64,000 nt of DNA from Dyella sp. ASV24 (GCF_016428905.1 NZ_JAELTQ010000005.1:1-64000), one strand, 5' to 3'. Shown: positions 17,930-27,104, counted from the first letter of the stretch. Numbers and translations: made by a program. Notes: generated by a model not told the origin, from the sequence alone.

Positions 17930-20239
17930 TCAGGACGACTTCTTCAGCATCGCCGTGATGGTGTCCAGCTTCTCGCGATAGCCGTCCAACGTTTTCGCCG
18001 TTGCCTGCGCAAACTGGTTTGCCTCATCCCAGCGACGCGCCTCAATGGCTTCGCGCACGCCAGGCACGGTTTTCACGCCGTAGCCGGTAAGCATGCCTGG
18101 CGCGTAGATCATGTGCTGAAACCATGGGCGTCCCGGCAAGCCGGAGGCATCCGTGAGTGATTGCTCCATCTGCCCCATCAATGCGTTCACCTGCTGCTGT
18201 TGCTCGGTGGACAGCTTGAAGCCCGCAGCAGCACGCTTGCTGTACGCATCTTCGAACGCCTGCGTGCTCTTTTTCAGCTTCTTCGCTGCATCGTCAAGCG
18301 GGGCAAGCTTGATATCGGGTACATCCGAATCACGCTCCGGTGGCAGGATCGGCCGCGTCGGGTCGGATACCAGTGCATACGCATGCTTGTCGAGCAATTG
18401 GTGTTGCTGCTCCGTATCCTTGCGCGTGTCCTCTACCAGCTTGTGCAACTGCTCGACATAACGATCCAGCGTGTCGCTGAAATCGCCGAAGCGCATCGGC
18501 AGCACGCTGGCATCAGCAGTGCGCAGCACGATGTGGCCCGCCACCTTCGACAGCGCTACGCCGTACTGGAAGTCCTGGTCACCAAAGCGCACGTAGTGAT
18601 CGAACGAGTCGTAGGCAGAGTGATAGATGCCGCCGTTGTCGTCCTCGCCGCTGAAGCCCAGGTCCAGCGAAGCGATACCCAGGTGCTCGAGGAAGGCGCT
18701 GTAATCCGAGCCCGAGCCCAGCGCCATGATCGGCACATCACCACCTGCTGCGGCGAGCTTGGCGAACTCCTTCGCCTCCGGCTTGGCGTCCTTGTTGCTG
18801 CCATTCACCATGACATGCGCGCGCATGCGTTCGCGCACACTGACCTTGGTTTCGGGATCGACGACACCCTCGGCTACCTGGTTCACCAGATGCTGGTACG
18901 AATGACTGCCGCCCGCTTCCAGAAAGCCGCGGCCATTGGTATCGGAGTTGAGATACAGCACCGCCTTCTGCTTCAGCTCGTCCGCGTGGGTTTCCGCCCA
19001 TTCGGTGGAACCGAGCAGGCCCGGTTCTTCGCCGTCCCAGCTCGCATAGACCAGCGTGCGCTGCGGCTTCCAGCCCTGCTTGTAGAGCGTGCCGATGGCT
19101 TTCGCTTCCGCCAACAACGCCACGTTGCCTGCCAACGGATCCCACGCACCGAACACCCAGCCGTCGTGATGGTTGCCGCGCACAATCCAGCGGTCGGGTT
19201 CTGTGGAACCCTTGATCACGGCGATCACGTCGTACACCGGCTTCTGGCCCCAGTCCGACAACACGGTCAGGTGTACGGGCGCACTGCTCGGTCCCATGTG
19301 ATAGGTGACCGGCAACGAGCCGCGCCAGTGGCCCGGCGCCACCGGCCCAGTCAACGACTTCAGCAGCGGTGTCGCATCGGCATAGGAAATGGGCAGCACC
19401 GGAATCTTGAGGATGGTCTTGGCATCTTTGAGCGCCAGCCGCTTGGCATCGGGCGTGGAGCCGACACCGGGTGTCAACGGATCGCCTGGGTACTGCTGCA
19501 TGTCAGCCACCGAACCGCGCTGCACGCCATCCTCCGGACGCCAGCCGCCCTGCGGATAGGTGTCACCCTCGGCGTAACCGTCATCGTGCGGATCGGAGTA
19601 GATCAGGCAGCCCACCGCGCCATGTTCCTGCGCCAGCTTGGGCTTGAGGCCGCGCCAGCCGCCGCCGTAGCGCGTAATCACGATCTTGCCGCGCACGTCG
19701 ACGCCACGGCGGGCCAGATCCTTGTAGTCGTCCGGCATACCGTAGTTCACATAGACCAGCGGCGCGCTCACATCGCCATCGCCACCGTAGACGTTGTACG
19801 GCGGCAGCACGCCATCCTTGATGCTGGAGGTCGCATCGCCAGCTACGGCCGGCTCATGCAACTTCGCGGTGTACGGGTGCGGGCCTTTCAACTCCAGCGC
19901 CACCTTCTTTGGGGTGGGATAGAGCACGTTGAAGGTTTCGATGTGGGCATCCCAGCCCCACTCCTTGAACTTAGCGAGCATGAACTCCGCATTGGCTTTG
20001 TCGTGCGGCGAGCCCACCTGATTAGGCTCGGACGACATCTGCTTGAGCCACGCGCGCTGATCGGCGGGATCGAGCAAGGCGTCGAAGCGTTGCTCCAGGC
20101 TCTGCTGTGCGGCCGCGCCGTCCGTGGTGAAGCCGAGCATGCCCTGGTCGGCTTTGCCCGGATCGTCCACAGCCCATGCGCTCCCCATCGAAGCCAACAG
20201 GCAGGCCGCCAGCAGCGGCCGTATCGTCAAACGAGTCAT
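17930..20239 (-). CDS. Exported M28 metallopeptidase, glutamate carboxypeptidase II-like
   Basis: 769-aa zinc peptidase with a signal peptide (ends SAWA). A protease-associated (PA) domain sits at about 150-330 (YGMPDDYKDLARRGVDVRGK). The di-zinc M28 domain carries ligands in RGNHHDGWVFGAWDP, SWDGEEPGLLGSTEWAE, LNSDTNGRG and YHSAYDSFDHY. The C-terminus is a transferrin-receptor-like dimerisation domain. The architecture and length match the GCPII/NAALADase family, which removes C-terminal glutamate or other residues. Start 20239 has GGGGAGAG upstream. Confidence 0.93.
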   Translation of the reverse strand: MTRLTIRPLLAACLLASMGSAWAVDDPGKADQGMLGFTTDGAAAQQSLEQRFDALLDPADQRAWLKQMSSEPNQVGSPHDKANAEFMLAKFKEWGWDAHIETFNVLYPTPKKVALELKGPHPYTAKLHEPAVAGDATSSIKDGVLPPYNVYGGDGDVSAPLVYVNYGMPDDYKDLARRGVDVRGKIVITRYGGGWRGLKPKLAQEHGAVGCLIYSDPHDDGYAEGDTYPQGGWRPEDGVQRGSVADMQQYPGDPLTPGVGSTPDAKRLALKDAKTILKIPVLPISYADATPLLKSLTGPVAPGHWRGSLPVTYHMGPSSAPVHLTVLSDWGQKPVYDVIAVIKGSTEPDRWIVRGNHHDGWVFGAWDPLAGNVALLAEAKAIGTLYKQGWKPQRTLVYASWDGEEPGLLGSTEWAETHADELKQKAVLYLNSDTNGRGFLEAGGSHSYQHLVNQVAEGVVDPETKVSVRERMRAHVMVNGSNKDAKPEAKEFAKLAAAGGDVPIMALGSGSDYSAFLEHLGIASLDLGFSGEDDNGGIYHSAYDSFDHYVRFGDQDFQYGVALSKVAGHIVLRTADASVLPMRFGDFSDTLDRYVEQLHKLVEDTRKDTEQQHQLLDKHAYALVSDPTRPILPPERDSDVPDIKLAPLDDAAKKLKKSTQAFEDAYSKRAAAGFKLSTEQQQQVNALMGQMEQSLTDASGLPGRPWFQHMIYAPGMLTGYGVKTVPGVREAIEARRWDEANQFAQATAKTLDGYREKLDTITAMLKKSS

Positions 20240-20401
20240 GCGTTGTCTCTCCCCAGCGTTGCAGCGTTGGCACGAATGGTTGCCGCCGCGCTCTCCCTTC
20301 GCGACGACGTTCAATGCTGTCGTGACACTTATACCCCCTGCCCCGCGGCATCCGCCTAGGACAAAGGTCATGCTTTGGACGGATGTCTACCGCAAGAGAG
20401 C

Positions 20402-21847
20402 TCAGGAAGGCATGGCGCGCGACGCCTTCCACGCAGCCAGCCGCTCGGCGATGTAGTGATCCGCATCGGCCTCGGTGTTGAGCGCGGGCACAACGTGGTG
20501 TGTATCGCCCTGCGCATTGGGTACGGGCAACCGCGATACCAGTTCCGCGTAAACCTCTTGCAGATGCGAAGGCTCGCCGGCCGCAGGGTTCTTGCCTTTG
20601 GAGGTCGGCACCGTTACACCCGCAAGCGGATCGTCGGTACGTGGCGTCACCAGGGTAAGCACGCTGCCGACATCCGGCGCGGCGGCATCGCGCGCCGTCA
20701 GCGCCGGCACGCCCCATCGCGCTTCGACCGTGCTCAGAATGGAGGTGTGATCCAGCGCCATGCTGCCCGCCGGCACTCGGAACACCGTGCCCGCAGGAAT
20801 CAGCGGTGAGATCAGCACGGTCGGCACACGCGGCCCGAAACGTTTGAAGTCGAAGCCGTACTCGCCCGCCGTGGCATCGGGCGGCACCGCGTTGGTCGGC
20901 GGCGGCACGTGGTCATAGCAACCGCCATGCTCGTCGTACGTCACGATCAGCAGTGTCTGATTCCACAATGGACCGCTGCGCAACGCGGTGTACACGTCGT
21001 GGATCAACTGCTCGCCCAGCGCCACGTCATAGTTGGGGTGCTGACTGTTGCCGCTGGAACCCCAGCTGGGTTCGAGAAAGATGTAGTTAGCCAGCGTGCC
21101 GTTGGCTGCAGCCTTCTGGAAGTCCGAAAACTGTCCGAAGTTGGTATCTGGCGCGTTGACCAGATCCGAGTACGTCACGCGCGTGAGCGGCTCGGCGTTA
21201 TAGCCGTAGATGGCCCAGGACACGCCCTTCTGCGTAAGAGCCGCATAGATGGTCGGTGCGGTGAACGACTTGGTGGTGTCGTCCATGTGGCCCTGCGATG
21301 TGGCCGCATGAGTGAACGCACGATTGGGTAGCGTTTCCGTGGGTGCCGAGCCGAACCAGTGATCGCACACCGCAAAGCCGCGCGCCAGCGCCGACAGCAC
21401 GGGCAAGGTCTGTGGTGTGTGCATGCCCATGATGTCCGCGGCGACGGTACCCGCCAGGATGGAGCGCTTCTGCTGCGCCTCCCACGTCAATGTGGACGCA
21501 AAGTTGGCGACAAAGCCCTGGTTAGTCGCCACCGGCGGCACTGGTGCAGTCGCGCTGCCAAAAAGCTGCGCATTGGTCGCACTGTAGCCCTCGCCCGGGT
21601 CCGCACCGGGCATGTAGTACGTACTGGTGGTGTTGGGTGGAATGCTGAATACGGTAACGGCCGCGCCTCCACCCGCCCCCGGGTTGCTTTCTTTGCCTGT
21701 CAGTCCTTCGAAAGGCTGTCCGCCAGGCGACACGTTGCCCGAGTCGGCATAGAGAAAGCCCAGCATGTGATCGAAGGAGCGGTTCTCCAGCATCAGCACC
21801 ACGATGTGGTTGATGGCCGACAGCTGGCTTTTGGTCTGGGTGGTCAT
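20402..21847 (-). CDS. Phosphoesterase family protein (PF04185; phospholipase C/acid phosphatase-like)
   Basis: 481-aa enzyme that begins near INHIVVLMLENRSFDHMLGF; ENRSFDH carries the metal-binding and nucleophile region typical of bacterial phosphatidylcholine-type phospholipase C and acid phosphatase AcpA. Later motifs are LLIVTYDEHGGCYDHVPPP and RVPTVLISPLIPAG. No signal peptide or Tat motif is visible at the N-terminus, unlike most relatives, so it may be cytosolic or have lost its leader. It lies upstream of the M28 gene on the same strand with a 162-base gap. Confidence 0.88.
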   Translation of the reverse strand: MTTQTKSQLSAINHIVVLMLENRSFDHMLGFLYADSGNVSPGGQPFEGLTGKESNPGAGGGAAVTVFSIPPNTTSTYYMPGADPGEGYSATNAQLFGSATAPVPPVATNQGFVANFASTLTWEAQQKRSILAGTVAADIMGMHTPQTLPVLSALARGFAVCDHWFGSAPTETLPNRAFTHAATSQGHMDDTTKSFTAPTIYAALTQKGVSWAIYGYNAEPLTRVTYSDLVNAPDTNFGQFSDFQKAAANGTLANYIFLEPSWGSSGNSQHPNYDVALGEQLIHDVYTALRSGPLWNQTLLIVTYDEHGGCYDHVPPPTNAVPPDATAGEYGFDFKRFGPRVPTVLISPLIPAGTVFRVPAGSMALDHTSILSTVEARWGVPALTARDAAAPDVGSVLTLVTPRTDDPLAGVTVPTSKGKNPAAGEPSHLQEVYAELVSRLPVPNAQGDTHHVVPALNTEADADHYIAERLAAWKASRAMPS

Positions 21848-22025
21848 GTCGCCGCCTTGGGGTTAGGTGGGAAAAGGGCCATTTCGACGCCTGGCGTGTC
21901 TGCATTCCATCATCGACGCGTGTCGTACGCGTGACCCGGCGCACACCACGACGTTCAGGATCGGCAGGACTGAAGTTTCTTCCGGACGCGCCGATAAACC
22001 CCTCGTGCCCGGCTATGGGGCACGG

Positions 22026-22670
22026 ATGACTCCTTATGGCGGGACACGTATGCTGCAAACGGCGCCGAACATCGCCTATCTCAAGGCCGCATGGGCTGCA
22101 TTCGCGGGCATCAGCGGCTCCAATGCCCAGCAAAGCTACGAAGCGGCGGGCCTGAGCTTCACGCGCATCAACCACTCCACCCTGGTGCGCAAGAACGACG
22201 TTCAAGTCTCCACCATGCCCATTCACTACACGCGGCACGAGCTGCGCGTGGGCTTCCTGGGTCGTATCGAGAACGAAGTGCGCAAGGCGGTAGATGAGAT
22301 CGAGGCCGTGTTCTACCGCGATCTCTGCTTGCCGCAAGGCCACGAATTGGTCATCGAGCTGGACGAATGCCTGCGCATGCTGCGTCGCCGCGGCCATCGC
22401 TCGCTGTCCATCCTGATTCAGCCGGACAGCTCCGCCACGCTAGACACCTACGTGCGTGTGGAAATGCGCGTATTCCTCGATTCGCCGCGTGCCTGCCTGT
22501 TCGCCAGCGCGGCGGACGCTACGACCCACGGTTTTGTGGATCTGCTGGAAGATGCCCCAAAGCGTGCCCGCGTGCCCCGTGCGGCGAACTACGGCGAACT
22601 GGCCGCGCAAATGAGCACGACGTTGAACGACGCCTTCGCTTCCTTTCCGCGCGCCTTGCTCGCTGCCTGA
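22026..22670 (+). CDS. Uncharacterised cytosolic protein
   Basis: 214-aa protein of mixed helix and strand character, with no signal peptide or membrane segment. Readable parts include the helix-rich YLKAAWAAFAGISGSNAQQSYE, RVGFLGRIENEVRKAVDEIE and DECLRMLRRRGHRSLS. I do not recognise a family. ATG 22026 and ATG 22050 are both possible starts. It is divergent from the phosphoesterase gene and convergent with the GyrI-like gene. Confidence 0.65.
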   Translation: MTPYGGTRMLQTAPNIAYLKAAWAAFAGISGSNAQQSYEAAGLSFTRINHSTLVRKNDVQVSTMPIHYTRHELRVGFLGRIENEVRKAVDEIEAVFYRDLCLPQGHELVIELDECLRMLRRRGHRSLSILIQPDSSATLDTYVRVEMRVFLDSPRACLFASAADATTHGFVDLLEDAPKRARVPRAANYGELAAQMSTTLNDAFASFPRALLAA

Positions 22671-22674
22671 GGCC

Positions 22675-23127
22675 TTATTCCACAGGAATATAGAGGTCAG
22701 TTTCCGACGACGGATCGTCCGGTGCGATGAAACGCTCATCGTAACGCTCGAACTCCACGCCGGATTGCGCACGCAATCCCAGCTTGGGTAGCAGGCGCGT
22801 ATGGATGGTCTGGAAGGTTTCGCCAATCCCCGTGACCGCGCCCCGGTGGGTGAACACGCCGTACTTCTGGGCCGGGACGGTGAACTTCACCATGCCCTCG
22901 GGCACCACGGCATCCTCGGCCACCGGCAGACCCGCCACATAACGCAGCATGCCGTCTGGCATAGCCGCGCACACGCCAAAGGCCACGCCTGGTTCCGCCA
23001 GCGGCTGCACTTCGTGCTCGCGCGGCAGAAAGCGCTCCCATAGTGGCCCGATGCCGTTCGGACTGCGGGCGATGTATTCCAGGCCGACGACCGTGAAGGC
23101 GGGCAGCGATACGATCCGGTAGTCCAT
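22675..23127 (-). CDS. GyrI-like effector-binding domain protein
   Basis: 150-aa stand-alone effector-binding protein of the GyrI/AraC-E type. It opens MDYRIVSLPAFTVVGLEY and ends with ETDLYIPVE, as in the SHS2-fold small-molecule-binding domain. A conserved KFTVPAQKYGVFTHRGAV segment is in the middle. Free-standing members bind hydrophobic or cationic drugs, and some hydrolyse cyclopropanoids. AGGA lies upstream of the start at 23127. No attached DNA-binding domain is seen. Confidence 0.85.
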   Translation of the reverse strand: MDYRIVSLPAFTVVGLEYIARSPNGIGPLWERFLPREHEVQPLAEPGVAFGVCAAMPDGMLRYVAGLPVAEDAVVPEGMVKFTVPAQKYGVFTHRGAVTGIGETFQTIHTRLLPKLGLRAQSGVEFERYDERFIAPDDPSSETDLYIPVE

Positions 23128-23356
23128 GGCGACGTCCTGGGGCAGCGTTGAACGAACCCCAAGCCTAAGCCAGTGGACGGATATGACAACAGGGTGAAAA
23201 GGGCCACTTGCGGGGTGAATGCCTTTCCACCTCACTCATGGGAGAAGTGTCGATATCGCCGGCCCCCGTTCGTCGTGAGGGTAGACGCGCCCTTCGCCCG
23301 GTCGGGCAGAGGATGCGCCTGCACACCATCCCCTTGTCGCGCCTGAGGTCTTGCTC

Positions 23357-24067
23357 ATGTCCCAAGCCCCTACGCTGGTCCCCGTCGCCGAGCTCGTGAA
23401 GCGCAATGGCGTCACCTTTGCCGGCGAAAGCGCCGAGTACCGGCACGCCCGCAACGCCCTGCTTGCTGAAGAACTGGAGCTGCGCCGCCATATCGAACGC
23501 GTGGCCGAACAACGCCGCGCCCTGCCTCCGGGCCCCGAGGTGAAAGGGGACTACCGTTTCACGGGCGAGCACGGCCCCGTGGATTTCGCTGGCCTGTTTG
23601 GCGACAAACAGACCTTGGTCACCTACAGCTACATGTTCGGCCCGCAACGCGAACGCCCCTGCCCCATGTGCACGTCGCTGCTCAGTGCGTGGAACGGTGA
23701 AGCGCGCGATATCCAGCAGCGCGTGGCATTAGCCGTGATCGCACGCTCACCCATCGAGCGCCTGCTCGCCTTCAAGCAGGAGCGCGGCTGGAAAGACCTG
23801 CCGCTCTACTCGGATCTCAACGGACACTTCAGCCGCGACTACGGCGCTATCGATGACAAAGGCAACGACGAGCCTGCGTTCTGTGTCTTCACGAAACGCG
23901 ACGGCCATATCCGCCTGTTCTGGGCCGGTGAAATGAGCATGGCCACCGCCGATCCCGGCCAGGACCCGCGTGGCGCGCCCGACCTCATGCCGATCTGGAC
24001 CATCCTGGATTGCGTGCCCGAAGGCCGCGGTACCGACTGGTATCCGAAGCTGAGTTACGGCGCCTGA
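23357..24067 (+). CDS. DUF899 family thioredoxin-like protein
   Basis: 236-aa cytosolic protein with a thioredoxin-like fold. It has the family landmarks ELELRRHIERVAEQRRALP, LFGDKQTLVTYSYMFGPQR and the cysteine pair CPMCTSLL, followed by AVIARSPIERLLAFKQERGW. DUF899 proteins resemble peroxiredoxins or thioredoxins, but their reaction is not established. GAGG lies upstream of ATG 23357. A hairpin follows the gene. Confidence 0.88.
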   Translation: MSQAPTLVPVAELVKRNGVTFAGESAEYRHARNALLAEELELRRHIERVAEQRRALPPGPEVKGDYRFTGEHGPVDFAGLFGDKQTLVTYSYMFGPQRERPCPMCTSLLSAWNGEARDIQQRVALAVIARSPIERLLAFKQERGWKDLPLYSDLNGHFSRDYGAIDDKGNDEPAFCVFTKRDGHIRLFWAGEMSMATADPGQDPRGAPDLMPIWTILDCVPEGRGTDWYPKLSYGA

Positions 24068-24078
24068 CTACAAAACTA

Positions 24079-24102
24079 ACGGGCCGCGACTACGCGGCCC
24101 GT
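24079..24102 (+). terminator. Hairpin after DUF899 gene
   Basis: A perfect 10-bp stem (24079-24088 with 24093-24102) with a 4-base loop begins 12 bases after the stop codon. No real U-tract follows. Confidence 0.5.
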
Positions 24103-24155
24103 CACCTTGCCCACCCTCAGAGCCGGCTCACGATCTCCGCATACGTCATTCCCTC

Positions 24156-24187
24156 ACTGTCATTCCGGCCTGCGCCGGAATGACAGT
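24156..24187. repeat. REP-like palindrome (ACTGTCATTCCGGC/GCCGGAATGACAGT)
   Basis: A perfect 14-bp inverted repeat (24156-24169 with 24174-24187) with a CTGC loop lies between convergent genes. A partial extra copy of GTCATTCC is at 24146-24153. It shares its arm sequence with the element at 17884-17920. Such short palindromes are commonly scattered through Xanthomonadales genomes. Confidence 0.75.
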
Positions 24188-24226
24188 AAGGAAAACTGGC
24201 GCTCAAGCCAGGTCGTAAACAAACGC

Positions 24227-24631
24227 TCACATGGTCTTCAGGCAATTGACCATCCATGCCTTGCCGAAACGGTCGGTGAGCATGCCGAAGCGGTGCGCCC
24301 AGAAAGTTTCTGCGATGGGCATAGACACCTCACCACCCTCAGCAAGCGCCTTGAACACGCGGTCAGCCTCGGCGGCGTTGTCCACGTCGATATTCACGCA
24401 ACCTTTGGATACCACCGTGTGCGGCGGGCTATCAGCGCCCATCAGGATGCCGCTGGGCGTTTCCAGTTGCGAATGCATCACGCGGCTATGCGTTTCCGGC
24501 GGCATGTCGTTGGCCATGGGCGATTCGCCGTAGGTCATGCGCATGGTGATCTTGCCGTTGAACGCCTTGGCGTAGAAATCGAACGCCTCGCGCGCCTGGC
24601 CATCGAAATCGAGATAGGGAATGAACTTCAT
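24227..24631 (-). CDS. VOC superfamily protein (PhnB-like)
   Basis: 134-aa protein of the PhnB / glyoxalase-bleomycin resistance fold. It begins MKFIPYLDFDGQAREAFDFY and has KITMRMTYGESP and HSRVMHSQLETPSGILMGAD, ending WAHRFGMLTDRFGKAWMVN, which is typical of this subgroup. No enzymatic reaction is established for most members. It is on the same strand as, and upstream of nothing but, a 200-base gap before the cyclase gene's stop at 24834; transcription runs away from the cyclase. Confidence 0.88.
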   Translation of the reverse strand: MKFIPYLDFDGQAREAFDFYAKAFNGKITMRMTYGESPMANDMPPETHSRVMHSQLETPSGILMGADSPPHTVVSKGCVNIDVDNAAEADRVFKALAEGGEVSMPIAETFWAHRFGMLTDRFGKAWMVNCLKTM

Positions 24632-24833
24632 CGAGCTACTCCTGCTTCGTGGGGACAGAGAGCCCTACGGCATCCCGCTGCGTGAGCGCAACGGCAGCCG
24701 TGTGGCCATCCTTAAAACCGCACCGGGATCATTGTTCCGGCGTGATGGTTCATCAGGATGACGAACGAGCGTCTCACGGATCGACATTGAGCAGCACCGC
24801 CTGACGCCCGCGGCGTACGGCGCATCGAACGGA

Positions 24834-26609
24834 TCAGGCCCGGATCATGCCCGGGAGCTGGTTGTCCGCGATCACACGGTTTCGCCCGGTGCGCTTGGCG
24901 CGGTAGAGCGCGGCGTCCGCTTCCCTGCGCAATAACTGAAGCTCGTAACCTGAGCTATCGGTGGACGCCAGTCCGATGCTGGCGGAGAAGGTGACAAGAC
25001 GGCCGTCACCCTCCACCGGCGTCGCCTCGATCGCCGTGCGGATGCGATCGGCAATGGCCACGCCCTGCTCGCGCGTGCAATCGGGCAGCAGGATGCCGAA
25101 CTCCTCGCCACCCAGGCGACCGAAGAGGTCTGTCGGGCGAAGCTGCCGTTGGCAGAGCGTCACGGTGTGCTTGAGCACGATGTCGCCAACGGCATGGCCG
25201 TGCGTATCGTTGATCAGCTTGAAGTGATCCAGGTCGATGGAGATCAGGCAGGCAGCACCCGATTTCCTCTCTGTCGCGCGCAACACGCGCTCGGCCTCAC
25301 TCACAAAGTGCTGGTGGTTGAAGATGCCGGTCAGGCTGTCGCGGAAGGAGAGCATCTTGAAGCGCAGCTGCGAGCGCTTGATGCGCAACAGCCATGCCGC
25401 GATGGAGATGACCAGGACCAGCAGCAATGCAATGTAAAGCCGACTCGTTTCGACAGCCTTGGTGTCCAAGGCCTGTTGCAGGCGCAGGATATTGTTCTGC
25501 TTGCTCAGCCCCTCAGCCTCCAGCCGTTGCGCGAGCAAATGCTGCTGCACGGTGGCATAGGCCAACGACCTGGCGCTGATATCGTCGATGTAGCCCTTGT
25601 CCTGGGCGACAAAGTTCTCGTAATAGGCCAGCGAAGCCGCTGGGTTACCCCGGCGCTTCTCCACCTTATAGAGCACCTCGTAGGCAGTCCGGACCCATTC
25701 GCTGACTTCGTCCTGGCCACTCATGGCCAATGCGGCGAGCGCCGCCTTGCGGGCATTGGCCTCGTCGCCCAGCTTTTCATACGCCTGGGCAAGCTGTACT
25801 TGCACGGCACGCATGTGTGAGTAGTAGCGGTTGGCGGCGACGCTGGGAGCCAGGTGGTTCAGCAGAGCGAGCGCTTTCTCTGGCCGGTCTTCGGTGAGGT
25901 AAAGGTCGCTCTTGATCAACATCATGGTGTTGACGAATACCGGTTGTCCGGCCGCCGAACAGGCATCGATCGCTTCCTGCAGCTTCGGGCTGGACGAGGT
26001 GAGCCGATCCGTCTTGTTGAGCGCACTCACTTCCATGGACAGCGGGTTGCACAGGCTTTCACCAGGAGGCACCGAGTCCTCCATCATGCGCGCGTACTTG
26101 ATCGCCAGATCGGTCTGCCCCGCGTACACCATCAACTGCGAGAGATTGGACAGCACAATAAAGCGCGCCAGCTTGTCCTTTACCGTCGGCAAGTCGGACG
26201 CCAGCTGGTTGGCCAGCGTAAACGCTTCCTCGTAATGGTTGCTCAGCCCGAGGTTGTGCATGAGCAAGGCCATGGACTTGGCCTTCAGCGTCGCGTCACC
26301 GGAATGATCGATGACGTCTTGCAGCATCATGTTGGCCTTGGTCGCATCCCCCTCGAAGGCCGTCTGCCACCCATCGAGATAGCGCAGGTACCACTTCTGC
26401 ACAGGCGTCAGCTGGGACGCCTCTTCGTGGATCTGCGCGAGCATGGCGACGAAACGCGGGTGGTCGATGGTGCGTACCCGCTCCGTCTGCTCGAGGAACT
26501 TGCCGGGATCGGTGACCGTCCCGGCGGCGTGAATCACGCCCGGCAGTACGCAGAAGGCCAGGCTCGCGAGTGCGAGCCGTGGCCAAGCCTTGCATCGCCG
26601 GAGCGACAT
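24834..26609 (-). CDS. TPR-containing membrane diguanylate cyclase (GGDEF)
   Basis: 591-aa protein. It has a signal sequence or N-terminal helix (1-28), then TPR-like helical repeats (about 30-380) in the periplasm, one transmembrane helix (about 390-410) and a GGDEF domain. The active site is GGEEF near residue 500, so c-di-GMP synthesis is likely. An inhibitory I-site RPTD lies exactly five residues upstream. The start lies 8 bases after the stop of the small precursor-like gene 26618-26929, so the two are almost certainly co-transcribed. Confidence 0.92.
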   Translation of the reverse strand: MSLRRCKAWPRLALASLAFCVLPGVIHAAGTVTDPGKFLEQTERVRTIDHPRFVAMLAQIHEEASQLTPVQKWYLRYLDGWQTAFEGDATKANMMLQDVIDHSGDATLKAKSMALLMHNLGLSNHYEEAFTLANQLASDLPTVKDKLARFIVLSNLSQLMVYAGQTDLAIKYARMMEDSVPPGESLCNPLSMEVSALNKTDRLTSSSPKLQEAIDACSAAGQPVFVNTMMLIKSDLYLTEDRPEKALALLNHLAPSVAANRYYSHMRAVQVQLAQAYEKLGDEANARKAALAALAMSGQDEVSEWVRTAYEVLYKVEKRRGNPAASLAYYENFVAQDKGYIDDISARSLAYATVQQHLLAQRLEAEGLSKQNNILRLQQALDTKAVETSRLYIALLLVLVISIAAWLLRIKRSQLRFKMLSFRDSLTGIFNHQHFVSEAERVLRATERKSGAACLISIDLDHFKLINDTHGHAVGDIVLKHTVTLCQRQLRPTDLFGRLGGEEFGILLPDCTREQGVAIADRIRTAIEATPVEGDGRLVTFSASIGLASTDSSGYELQLLRREADAALYRAKRTGRNRVIADNQLPGMIRA

Positions 26610-26617
26610 CGCGATAC

Positions 26618-26929
26618 CTAGGCGGCCTGCGCGGGCAGGTTGTGCACGGACTCGGGATCCTTGTTCGGCTCCCCTTCTTCGTCCGGCACCGGAACCGGCA
26701 CAGGAATCGGCTCCTCGCGTTGTGGGTAGGTCTGAGAGCTTTGGGTCACGTGCATGACGTGCTCGCCAAACTCCCGCCCCAACTGCGCGCTGTCACCCGA
26801 TGCCACCGCAGCCACCAGCGCTTCGGAGGCATCAGCCGCCGCCAGCAGGGTGGTGAGTTCATCAGACGACGCATGACGCAGCGTTGCATCCTGGCCAATG
26901 GCCTCAAGCCAATCCATCGTATCGGTCAT
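26618..26929 (-). CDS. Candidate split-borosin precursor peptide
   Basis: 103-aa protein. Residues 1-52 look like a small helical domain, WLEAIGQDATLRH then SEALVAAVASGDSAQLG. As I recall it, the SonA precursor of Shewanella has GQDA and a GD-containing second helix at the same places. Residues 55-70 (GEHVMHVTQSSQTYPQ) and an alternating Pro/Val stretch at 74-82 are core candidates, followed by an acidic tail. It sits next to an OphMA-like methyltransferase and has its own promoter (27003-27030). AGAGGGGG lies about 10 bases before the start. Assignment is inference from context and resemblance. Confidence 0.72.
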   Translation of the reverse strand: MTDTMDWLEAIGQDATLRHASSDELTTLLAAADASEALVAAVASGDSAQLGREFGEHVMHVTQSSQTYPQREEPIPVPVPVPDEEGEPNKDPESVHNLPAQAA

Positions 26930-27002
26930 ATGTCAGAGCCCCCTCTGTTTTGTTGTGATGATCTTGCATTGATTGCTGCGTCCGGCACGCCACGGTCGCG
27001 CC

Positions 27003-27030
27003 GGTATAGCTTGATGACACACGATGACAA
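27003..27030 (-). promoter_or_regulatory. Predicted sigma70 promoter of the precursor gene
   Basis: Reading on the minus strand, TTGTCA (27025-27030) and TATACC (27003-27008) are separated by 16 bases. Transcription would begin near 26996, giving a leader of about 65 bases before the precursor ATG at 26929. This would let the precursor be made in excess of the methyltransferase. Confidence 0.5.
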
Positions 27031-27104
27031 GCGTCATCGGCGGGCCATCATCGTGCCATGCGCCAACGGGCCTCTCCCCCGTCACGCGTGGTCACTGTAC
27101 CGCG

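Noticed and set aside
18161-20359. Very long antisense reading frame opposite the M28 peptidase gene
   Set aside because: It lies fully within a well-supported gene, is low-complexity and His/Arg-rich, and has no ribosome-binding site or family match. High-G+C codon use produces such shadows.
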